From NCBI RefSeq assembly GCF_000253115.1, contig NC_014145.1, forward strand, positions 1,488,001 through 1,552,000: DNA of 64,000 bases. The letters are read 5' to 3'. Below are positions 1 to 6,514 of this stretch, one piece after another. The stretch is from Thiomonas arsenitoxydans. GTDB taxonomy: Bacteria > Pseudomonadota > Gammaproteobacteria > Burkholderiales > Burkholderiaceae_C. Below the pieces are notes generated by a model, which saw only the letters and a list, made by a program, of their open reading frames with translations, was not told the DNA's origin and did no database searches. Positions within the stretch are counted from its first letter, which is position 1. Each line of letters starts with the position of its first letter. Position numbers and translations under genes: made by a program.

Positions 1-354
1 CTTTTCTTTGAGCGTCTGTGCGGTGAAGGGCTTGACGATGTAGCCGTTCACCCCCGCCTGCGCGGCGGCGATGATGTTTTCTTTCTTGGCTTCGGCCGTG
101 ACCATGAGCACCGGCAGGCTGCGGATGGCGGGGTTGTCGCTGGCGCGGATGTGTTTGAGCAGGTCGATGCCCTGCATCACCGGCATATTCCAGTCGGTGA
201 CGACGAACTCGATACCGCCGGCCTGCAGCCGACGCCAGGCTTCTTCGCCGTTTTCCGCCTCGTCGATATTGCCGGTCACATAGCCGGTCTGCATCAGCAG
301 GCCGCGCACGATGCGGCGCATGGTGGGAAAGTCGTCAACAACCAGGAATTTCAA
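1..354 (-). CDS. cheY: Chemotaxis response regulator CheY (3' end cut by window edge)
   Basis: A single-domain receiver that, when phosphorylated by CheA, binds FliM/FliN and reverses the flagellar motor. The reverse-strand translation reads [16 protein letters not shown], very close to the N-terminus of E. coli CheY. It has the acidic pair DD, a phospho-acceptor Asp in [12 protein letters not shown], the Thr of [11 protein letters not shown] and the Lys of YIVKPFTA. About 118 of roughly 128 residues are inside the window; the last dozen lie beyond base 1. The best start is TTG at 352-354, with an ACGAGG Shine-Dalgarno just upstream; no in-frame ATG is suitably placed. A sigma-28-like promoter lies 36 bases upstream, so this is probably the first gene of a chemotaxis operon continuing off the left edge. 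It diverges from the globin-EAL gene. Confidence 0.93.
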   Translation of the reverse strand, partial: MKFLVVDDFPTMRRIVRGLLMQTGYVTGNIDEAENGEEAWRRLQAGGIEFVVTDWNMPVMQGIDLLKHIRASDNPAIRSLPVLMVTAEAKKENIIAAAQAGVNGYIVKPFTAQTLKEK

Positions 355-389
355 GGTGGGCCTCGTAATGGTTTTGTCTTGCGTTTGGA

Positions 390-416
390 GTAACGGCACG
401 CGGGGCGGGAACTTGA
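390..416 (-). promoter_or_regulatory. Sigma-28 (FliA) promoter for cheY
   Basis: On the minus strand TCAAG is followed by 14 bases and GCCGTTAC. The enterobacterial consensus is TAAAG-N14-GCCGATAA, and the fliC promoter of this same genome is TAAAG-N14-GCCGTTAA. The spacing is exact, with one mismatch in each element relative to the local fliC promoter. It points at cheY. Confidence 0.75.
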
Positions 417-524
417 ATCGCTTTGGCGGCGCGGCCATGGAAATCGAGGCGGACTTGTTTCAGGTCAACAGGATCGAATGTTTCGCTTGCCTGCCCTTGG
501 CTTCGATCAATAGCATGGCGCCCC

Positions 525-2615
525 ATGTATGAAAAGTTGAATATCTCAGCCGAGCCGCCAGCGCCCGCCGAGCAGCAGGCGGCCTTGCGTGCGCTGCTTG
601 CTGCGGTGCAGCCCGATCTCAATGGGGTGGTCGAGGCTTTCATCCGGCAGTTCTACGACGAGCTGCTCAAGCAGACCCGGTTTTCGCGCGTGCTCAAGTT
701 GTTGTCGGAGACCGAGTTTTCGCGCCTGCGCAGCAACCAGGAGCGCCATCTGCGCAGTCTGTTTGTCGGCAGCAGCGAAGCTTCGGTGCGGGTGGCGCGG
801 CATGTGGGGCGAGTGCACGCGCTCATCGGGCTCGATGCGTCGTGGCTGGTCGAGGCTTACGGGCTATACACCCGCTTGCTGATCGGTCACTTTGCGGCGT
901 GGGTCGAGCCGTCGGAGCGGGCGGCTTTGCTGCGCTACTTCATCACCCGACTGCAGGATGAGTTGCAGTGGCAGATCGAGGGGCACGAAGACATCGTCCG
1001 GCAGTTCGACGCGGCGCTGGTTCGCATCGACGCGGCCATTCTCACGGCGCACACCCTCAGCGATCTGTTGCGCGCCGTGCTCGGCGCGCTGGAAAACATT
1101 GAGGGTGTGCTGGCGGGCACGATTGGGCGGCCTGATGCGGCAGGCGTGGTTCAGTTCGAACACGCCTTCGGCAGCCGCTTCAAGTCGCTCTACCTCGACC
1201 GCATCGACTCGGGCGAAGCCGCGTTCACCACGGTGCGCGGCGATGCGGCGGAAGGCTTGGGCGTCTCGGGCCGCGCCTGGCGCAGCCGCGAGGTGCAGTA
1301 CACCGCGTCGTATGCCTGCGATCCGGCGATCCTGCCCTGGAAGGATGTGGCGGACGAGCTGGGCGTGCGCAGCGCCGTGTCCATTCCCATTCTCGACGCC
1401 TCGGGCCAGCCCATTGCGTTGATGGATCTTTACAGCAGCTATCCCGGTTTTTTCACCAGTTCGACGCGCCGGGTGTTCGTCGAGCATCTGCAAAAGGTGC
1501 TGGGCTTGGCGTTTGCCCGTTATGCGCATAGTCCTTCGGGCGTGGTGCCTTACGCGCGACGGCAGTTCTATGTCGATCTGCTCGATCATTCGGGCCTGCA
1601 GATGCGGTATCAGCCCGTGGTCAACCTCAAGACGGGTCGGCCCGAGAAATTCGAGGCGCTCGCGCGGCTGCAGCGGCGCGATGGCGGCGAGCTGATCGCG
1701 CCGGGTGAGTTTCTGCCCGTGCTGGGCGCGCACGATATGTGGCGCTTGTTCAGTCTGGGCCTGGAGCAGGCCTTGCATGCCCGGCAGCGCTGGGCGCAGC
1801 AAGGCGTCGACCTCGATGTGTCGGTGAACATGCCACCCGTGGCGCTGAGCGATCCGCGTTATGTGGAGCGGGTGGAGCAACTGCTGCGCAGCCATGCGCT
1901 CGATCCGCGCCGCCTCACCCTGGAATTGCTGGAAAGCAGCGATCTCGACATTTCGGAGCGGCGCGACGCGCTCTTGGCGCGGTTTCGTGCCACCGGCGTG
2001 CGTCTGGCCGAAGACGATCTCGGCTCAGGCTACAGCTCGCTGCTGCGGCTCGACAGCTTTCCGTTCGACGAGGTGAAGATCGACCAGGGCCTGCTGGGCG
2101 GGTTGGGCAAGGCGCCGCGCCGGGCGCTCGATTTCATCCAGCATCTCACCCGGCTGGCGCACGATCTGGGCAGCACCGTCGTGGTCGAAGGGCTGGAGTC
2201 GGCCGGGCTGGTGGAGGCGGCCATCATTCTGCAGGCCGACGCCGGGCAGGGCTACGGGCTGGCTCGCCCCATGCCCGCCGACGCGGTGGTGGACTGGGTG
2301 CACGGATTTCATTTGACGATCAACCGCGATCATCCCCGCACGGCCCTGGGCATCTACGCGGCTCATCTGTTGTGGGAGCAGCGGCTGGCCTATATGACGC
2401 CCTGGCCCGACGCGCTGCCGCTCGCGGCCCGCGCCGCCACCGCCTTGCATCATTACATCGAGGTGGAGGGGCTGGAGGGCGGGCCGCTGCACCTGGCCTA
2501 CCAGCGCCTCATCAGCGCCCTGAGCGAGGGGCTGGAGACGCCGGCATTCGCCCGCGCGCAGCAAGACATGCGTCGGCAGCTCGACCTGCTGGTGCGCGCC
2601 GAACTGGGGCAATGA
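525..2615 (+). CDS. Globin-coupled sensor with GAF-like and EAL (c-di-GMP phosphodiesterase) domains
   Basis: Predicted cytoplasmic heme (oxygen) sensor that hydrolyses c-di-GMP. Residues about 20-160 form a protoglobin-type sensor domain. His98 in HVGRVHALIGL sits where the proximal heme His of globin-coupled sensors lies, and FYDELL supplies a Tyr44 that fits the distal position. Residues about 200-365 look like a GAF domain, followed by EAL from about 375 to 620. The EAL catalytic set is visible: FEALARL, SVNMPP, LELLES, EDDLGSGYSS, KIDQGLL, VVEGLES and QGYGLARP, so activity is expected. There is no GGDEF domain. A further 75-residue helical tail has no assignment. The start at ATG 525 gives 696 aa; an in-frame upstream ATG at 423 would add 34 residues with no globin similarity. 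The gene is monocistronic, divergent from cheY and upstream of flgM. Confidence 0.85.
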   Translation: MYEKLNISAEPPAPAEQQAALRALLAAVQPDLNGVVEAFIRQFYDELLKQTRFSRVLKLLSETEFSRLRSNQERHLRSLFVGSSEASVRVARHVGRVHALIGLDASWLVEAYGLYTRLLIGHFAAWVEPSERAALLRYFITRLQDELQWQIEGHEDIVRQFDAALVRIDAAILTAHTLSDLLRAVLGALENIEGVLAGTIGRPDAAGVVQFEHAFGSRFKSLYLDRIDSGEAAFTTVRGDAAEGLGVSGRAWRSREVQYTASYACDPAILPWKDVADELGVRSAVSIPILDASGQPIALMDLYSSYPGFFTSSTRRVFVEHLQKVLGLAFARYAHSPSGVVPYARRQFYVDLLDHSGLQMRYQPVVNLKTGRPEKFEALARLQRRDGGELIAPGEFLPVLGAHDMWRLFSLGLEQALHARQRWAQQGVDLDVSVNMPPVALSDPRYVERVEQLLRSHALDPRRLTLELLESSDLDISERRDALLARFRATGVRLAEDDLGSGYSSLLRLDSFPFDEVKIDQGLLGGLGKAPRRALDFIQHLTRLAHDLGSTVVVEGLESAGLVEAAIILQADAGQGYGLARPMPADAVVDWVHGFHLTINRDHPRTALGIYAAHLLWEQRLAYMTPWPDALPLAARAATALHHYIEVEGLEGGPLHLAYQRLISALSEGLETPAFARAQQDMRRQLDLLVRAELGQ

Positions 2616-2669
2616 AGGGGCGATAAGGGGGGCATTCGGCGGGAATTGCCAAAAAAGTCACACTTGCCC

Positions 2670-2696
2670 TAAAGTCCGGCAAAAGCGTGACGTTGA
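2670..2696 (+). promoter_or_regulatory. Sigma-28 promoter for the flgM-flgN-csrA-fliW operon
   Basis: TAAAG at 2670-2674, 14 bases, then GACGTTGA at 2689-2696. The -35 matches perfectly, the spacing is exact, and six of eight -10 bases match the local GCCGTTAA form. The flgM start lies 27 bases downstream. Confidence 0.7.
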
Positions 2697-2722
2697 GCAC
2701 TCCAACAGGAGAGAATGCCACC

Positions 2723-3067
2723 ATGATTCCCATCCAGAATTCCCCCCTATCCAGCGCCTCGACCGCCGCCAGCGGCTCGGCTGCGGCTTCGCGGCGCGCG
2801 GGCTCGGTTGTCGGCTCGGTTGCCAATCCGTCGGTTAATCCGGCGGGCGCGGCGGCCACCGAACAGGTCTCCATCTCGGGGGCCGGGCAAATGCTCAACC
2901 TTGCCAGCACGCAGGGCGCAACGCCTCCGGCCAGCGACGCGCGCATCAGCGAACTGCAAAACGCCATTCGCAGCGATCAATACGTGGTCAATCCGCAGCG
3001 CATCGCTAGTGGTCTATTGCAGGACAGCCAGGCCCTGATCGGCGCGACCAAGCCTGCTTCCAACTGA
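2723..3067 (+). CDS. flgM: Anti-sigma-28 factor FlgM
   Basis: FlgM binds and inhibits sigma-28 until the hook-basal body is complete and then leaves through the flagellar export apparatus. The 114-residue product has the usual low-complexity Ala/Ser-rich N-terminus. The C-terminal half contains EQVSISGAGQML, then ARISELQNAIRSDQYVVN and PQRIASGLL, the typical FlgM sigma-binding helices. The start at ATG 2723 is chosen because an AGGAGAG ribosome site begins at 2708; an earlier in-frame ATG at 2687 overlaps the promoter. It is the first gene of flgM-flgN-csrA-fliW and is preceded by a sigma-28-like promoter, so sigma-28 would raise its own inhibitor, the usual feedback. Confidence 0.9.
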   Translation: MIPIQNSPLSSASTAASGSAAASRRAGSVVGSVANPSVNPAGAAATEQVSISGAGQMLNLASTQGATPPASDARISELQNAIRSDQYVVNPQRIASGLLQDSQALIGATKPASN

Positions 3068-3079
3068 TCTGAACCCGCC

Positions 3080-3508
3080 ATGTCGCAGTCGGTCGATTCT
3101 CTGCTTCGCCTGCAACTCGACAAGTTGCAGGCTTTCGACCGCTTGCTGATTGAAGAGCATGCCTGCCTGCTGCGCGCCGCCACAGATCAACTGCCCGCGC
3201 TGACCGAGCGTAAAAACAGCCTGCTGGCCGAGATCGACGCGCTGGAGCGCGAACGCATCGTGCAGTTTGGCGCGCAGACCGAAGCGGGCGCTACATCCGC
3301 TCCCCCCTTGTGGAGCGCGGTTCAAACCCTGGCGCGCAGCATCGCCGAGGCCAATCAGCGCAACGGCGCCATGATCTCGGCGCTGATGCGCAGCACCGAA
3401 GGGGCCTTGCAAATTTTGCGCGGCAACGCTGAAGGCGTCGATCTTTACGGCGCTCACGGCCAGGGCCAACCCGGCAACGGCCCGGTTCGCCTGCAAGTCA
3501 GCGCCTGA
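3080..3508 (+). CDS. flgN: FlgK/FlgL export chaperone FlgN
   Basis: A small alpha-helical cytoplasmic chaperone that holds the hook-filament junction proteins FlgK and FlgL before export. The 142-residue product begins MSQSVDSLLRLQLDKLQAFD and is mostly amphipathic helix. It has the FlgN pattern of an N-terminal helical pair with LTERKNSLLAEIDALERER, followed by a C-terminal IAEANQRNGAMISALMRS segment. It starts 12 bases after flgM, the order seen in many proteobacteria. Family assignment rests on helical pattern and context, because FlgN sequences are poorly conserved. Confidence 0.85.
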   Translation: MSQSVDSLLRLQLDKLQAFDRLLIEEHACLLRAATDQLPALTERKNSLLAEIDALERERIVQFGAQTEAGATSAPPLWSAVQTLARSIAEANQRNGAMISALMRSTEGALQILRGNAEGVDLYGAHGQGQPGNGPVRLQVSA

Positions 3509-3532
3509 CAACCGACCCGCCGGGCTCGATGC

Positions 3533-3796
3533 ATGCTCATTCTGACGCGCCGCCCCGGTGAAGCCATCCGCATTGGGGACAACATCCGCCTGGTCGTGCT
3601 GCAGTCCGCGCCCGGCAAGGTGCGCCTCGGCATTGAGGGTCCGCTTGACTTGCGCATTCTGCGCGAAGAACTCTATGCCCAGATCAGCCAGGGCAACCAG
3701 GCTGCGGTGGCGCCGCAAGGGCTGTCTCTGGCGCAATGGGTTTCTGGGTCGGTTGACGCCCCGGTTGACCTGCCCCCTCATGGAGAGTCGAGTTGA
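3533..3796 (+). CDS. csrA: Post-transcriptional regulator CsrA with long C-terminal extension
   Basis: A small RNA-binding dimer that recognises GGA in hairpin loops and usually blocks ribosome access. The N-terminal 50 residues match CsrA closely: MLILTRRPGEAIRIGD, GKVRLGI and LRILREELY, with Leu4 and Arg44, the key RNA-contact positions. At 87 residues it is longer than the 61-residue E. coli protein; the extra tail (about 51-87) begins ISQGNQAA, placing an Asn at position 55 as in B. subtilis CsrA, where this region contacts FliW. It lies 24 bases after flgN and overlaps fliW by four bases, indicating translational coupling with its presumed antagonist. No strong Shine-Dalgarno is visible in front of ATG 3533. 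Confidence 0.93.
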   Translation: MLILTRRPGEAIRIGDNIRLVVLQSAPGKVRLGIEGPLDLRILREELYAQISQGNQAAVAPQGLSLAQWVSGSVDAPVDLPPHGESS

Positions 3797-4308
3797 GCCT
3801 AGCCCAGCCAGAATCCGTTACGACAAGCGCGCTTGCGCAAGTTGGCACAGCGCCGAGCAACGCCATGGAAGTGGCCACGCGCTTTGGCTTGCTTCCCGTT
3901 GGGCAAAATCAAATCTGGACGGTGTCGTCGCCGCTGCCGGGATTCGAGACCCTGCAGCGCTTTGTGCTCATCGGCGTGCAAACCGAGCGGCCCTTCTTGT
4001 GGCTGCAGTCGATCGACGATGCGGGGGTGAGCTTTTTGCTCGCGCCGGCAGCGCATTTTGGTTTGCGCTATGCGCGGATCGACGCGCAATCCCTGCCTAT
4101 GGTGATGGTGCTTCTGCCCACGCAGAGTGGGCAGCCGCTGCGCGCGCACGGACAGGCGCCCTTGGTGTTTGATGCGCAGTTGGGGCAGTTCGAGCAGCAC
4201 ATCGTCGAGGCTTCCGAGGTGGAGGGCGATGGTGTTTTCGCGCCCCTGACCGAAGTGCTCGTGCCGCCAGGGCTGATGTCGCGACTGCTGGTGCTGAATC
4301 CGCAGTAA
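3793..4308 (+). CDS. fliW: Flagellar assembly factor FliW (CsrA antagonist)
   Basis: In B. subtilis and Campylobacterota FliW binds either flagellin or CsrA, tying flagellin translation to flagellin export. The 171-residue product contains the FliW core: SPLPGFETLQRFVLIGVQ, PFLWLQSIDDAGVSFLLAP and, near the end, LTEVLVPPGLMSRLLVLNPQ. The likely start is TTG at 3793, overlapping the csrA stop as TTGA and preceded by GGAGAG at 3782; ATG 3865 is an alternative and would remove an N-terminal tail absent from typical FliW. The gene is last in the sigma-28 operon. FliW is best documented in Firmicutes, Spirochaetes and Campylobacterota, so its presence here is noteworthy. Confidence 0.82.
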   Translation: MSLAQPESVTTSALAQVGTAPSNAMEVATRFGLLPVGQNQIWTVSSPLPGFETLQRFVLIGVQTERPFLWLQSIDDAGVSFLLAPAAHFGLRYARIDAQSLPMVMVLLPTQSGQPLRAHGQAPLVFDAQLGQFEQHIVEASEVEGDGVFAPLTEVLVPPGLMSRLLVLNPQ

Positions 4309-4336
4309 CGAGGCCGCAGTAACCAAGTCGCAGCAA

Positions 4337-4358
4337 GGGCGGCACCTGGCAGCCGCCC
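4337..4358. terminator. Hairpin between convergent fliW and ycgR
   Basis: GGGCGGC (4337-4343) and GCCGCCC (4352-4358) form a perfect 7-bp stem around an 8-base loop, located where the fliW and ycgR transcripts converge. There is no T-run on either side, so it may be a bidirectional or Rho-assisted terminator. Confidence 0.5.
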
Positions 4359-4361
4359 GGT

Positions 4362-5102
4362 TCAGCGCCGAGCGTCTCTCAGCAGTTCGCGGTCGCGCCG
4401 CTGCACGTACTGTTGCAGGCGCTGCTCGAAGGCCGGGGCCATGTTCAGAAACTGAATGCCGAGCGGGCGCATGGGCTGCCGGGTTTTGGTGTCTCGCAAC
4501 GCCCCGACAAAACGCACCTCTGCCTCCACCGCCAGCTCCACATCTTCCAGACTGAAGCGCACCATGGGGATGTATTCGCCAGTGGTCAAGGCGTAGTCGA
4601 GTGCCGAGGGCACCAGCAGACGCATGCCGTTGACGCTCAGGTCGTGGCATTGGCCGTAAAGCGGTTTGGCACCGCGGCGCTGAAGGTCCACCGTGCTCAG
4701 ATCGCCCGGTGCGACGGTCACGCGGAAAAAATTGCGTCGCTGCAGGTAATAGAGCTGCTCGGGGTAGGCGATGCGCAGCGCGCCATAACCCTCGTAATCG
4801 ATGCGCTCGATCAGCTTGGACTGAAAGCCGACGAACACGCCTTCATACCGCCCGATGGTGAAAAACGGCGCGCCATTTTCCAGTCGGCGGTTGCCGCCGT
4901 CGGGGGTGAGTTCATCGATGATCAACCAGTGCTTGGGACGGTTGACCACCAGCAGCGCCGAGCTGAATTCCTCGGCGCGATCATGCGGCAGCACGGCCAG
5001 TGGCTCGTGGCGCTCGATGATTTTGTGCAGCACATGATCGGCCTTCTGCTCGGAGTTGACCTGATATTCCTCGCGGAACAATTTGGCGGTGACCTCTTTC
5101 AT
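4362..5102 (-). CDS. ycgR: Flagellar brake protein YcgR (PilZ domain)
   Basis: When bound to c-di-GMP, YcgR interacts with the flagellar motor and slows swimming. The 246-residue protein has an N-terminal YcgR domain (about 1-110) and a PilZ domain (about 118-235). The c-di-GMP signature is complete: QRRNFFRV gives Arg122, Arg123 and Arg127, and DLSVNGMRL gives Asp154, Ser156 and Gly159. It starts 11 bases after the end of the HDOD/EAL gene and is probably cotranscribed with it. The globin-EAL phosphodiesterase and the diguanylate cyclase elsewhere in the window could set its ligand level. Confidence 0.93.
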   Translation of the reverse strand: MKEVTAKLFREEYQVNSEQKADHVLHKIIERHEPLAVLPHDRAEEFSSALLVVNRPKHWLIIDELTPDGGNRRLENGAPFFTIGRYEGVFVGFQSKLIERIDYEGYGALRIAYPEQLYYLQRRNFFRVTVAPGDLSTVDLQRRGAKPLYGQCHDLSVNGMRLLVPSALDYALTTGEYIPMVRFSLEDVELAVEAEVRFVGALRDTKTRQPMRPLGIQFLNMAPAFEQRLQQYVQRRDRELLRDARR

Positions 5103-5113
5103 GGAGAGCCTTG

Positions 5114-6394
5114 TCAGATGCCCAGCTCTTCCACCCAGGCGAGCGCGGCCAGATGAACGGAACTGACGCGCCAGCTCTGAATGCCCAGCGCCATGGCGAG
5201 GAAGTCGATGTTGTCGAAATCGCGTTGCTCGACGGCGCGGGTGAGCTGCAGATAGCTGCCGAAAATGCCGGTGTTGTCTTTCAAGGCCATGACGATGGGC
5301 TCGGACAGGGTGATTTCGGACAGCGCCTTTTCCATCGGCACGCCGAGCATGACGTCGAGCATGGAGAAGATGCCCACCACGAAAGCATTGTCGGCATCTT
5401 CGTCGGAAAGCGTGCCCTTGGCCAACAGCTCCATCATGCGGCCGCGGGTGATGGCGGTGCGCGCGATGGCCGGAGAAGCGGCATTGCCGGGCACGGTGGC
5501 GAGCAGCAGTGCGAGCCAGCGGAACAGCTTCTTGTAGCCCAGAATGGCGGCGGCATGGCGGAACGAGGTGACTTCGGACATCAGCCCGAAACCCGAGGAG
5601 TTGATGTAGCGCAGCAGCTTGAAGGACAGCGCCGGGTCGCGCTTGAGCACCTGCTCGATCTCGTTTAGTTCGGCTTGCCGCATGACCAGATTCATCAGTT
5701 GCAGCACATTGGCGTGCGCCGGGTTGATGACCTTGGCGCTGATGGTCTGCGGCCGGGCGAAGTAATAGCCCTGAAAGAAGTGAAAACCGGCGTCGAAATA
5801 GGTCTTGAACTGCTCGGGCGTTTCCACGCGTTCGGCCACCAGACGCACATTGCGCTGGCTTTCGGCCTTGCGCTGCAGGGCCACGGCCACGTTGGCCGAA
5901 AGGCTCTGAACATCCGCCTTGATGTAGCTGAGAAGCGGCAGCCAGGCGGCATACAGCGAGGCGGCGGCGAAGGGGCCGGCCGCAAGATGAAACCCGCGTT
6001 CGCGCAGCGGTTTGAGCTGGGCGGCGACCTCGGCGATGCCGGTGGGGTCGTCGCCATAGATGCGCGGCACTTCGAGCACGATGCGATCCGGGAAAACGAT
6101 GTCGAGATGTTCGGCCTTGAGGTCTTCGACCACGCAGTTGATGAAGGCGAGTTTTTCGCCGAACAGCCTCTCGGCGCCGATGTTGGAAAGGGCGTTGAAC
6201 AGCAGCACGCTATCGCTCTCGGCACTGTGCTGGGCGGGCGCGTGTTCGGCCGTGCCGCTTTCGCGTGCGAACAACTCGTAGCCGACGATCTGCTGTTTGC
6301 GGTCGACGATGGGCTGGCGCGCGATGTGTGCTTGCATGACCGCGCCCTGTGCTTCGGGCGCGTCGTTGTCTGGCGAGGTGAGGGGGCTGTTCAT
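5114..6394 (-). CDS. HDOD-domain protein with degenerate EAL domain
   Basis: A 426-residue YuxH-like signalling protein. Residues about 20-230 are EAL-like (ARQPIVDRKQQIVGYELFAR), but the signature is ELF rather than EAL and the DDFGTG-type metal-binding loop is replaced (IKADVQSLSANV). Catalysis is therefore unlikely, and it may bind c-di-GMP or act structurally. Residues about 225-420 are an HDOD domain (VLKRDPALSFKLLRYINS, AILGYKKLFRWLALLL), a family related to HD hydrolases but without their metal ligands. Proteins of this architecture often occur beside motility genes. It precedes ycgR in a two-gene operon. Its function is not established by sequence. Confidence 0.88.
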   Translation of the reverse strand: MNSPLTSPDNDAPEAQGAVMQAHIARQPIVDRKQQIVGYELFARESGTAEHAPAQHSAESDSVLLFNALSNIGAERLFGEKLAFINCVVEDLKAEHLDIVFPDRIVLEVPRIYGDDPTGIAEVAAQLKPLRERGFHLAAGPFAAASLYAAWLPLLSYIKADVQSLSANVAVALQRKAESQRNVRLVAERVETPEQFKTYFDAGFHFFQGYYFARPQTISAKVINPAHANVLQLMNLVMRQAELNEIEQVLKRDPALSFKLLRYINSSGFGLMSEVTSFRHAAAILGYKKLFRWLALLLATVPGNAASPAIARTAITRGRMMELLAKGTLSDEDADNAFVVGIFSMLDVMLGVPMEKALSEITLSEPIVMALKDNTGIFGSYLQLTRAVEQRDFDNIDFLAMALGIQSWRVSSVHLAALAWVEELGI

Positions 6395-6514
6395 GGGAAC
6401 GGAAAATGGAGTCTCGATCGTTGCGTTGATGCTAGCAGCGGCCCAAAGGCGTTGGCCTAGCGCTGGCCCGCCGTGTTGCGTAAAAACAGCCTCGCTTCGT
6501 TGTCCGACGTGACT

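Noticed and set aside
864..1895. 343-codon minus-strand ORF
   Set aside because: Shadow of the globin-EAL gene, whose catalytic motifs are intact on the plus strand.
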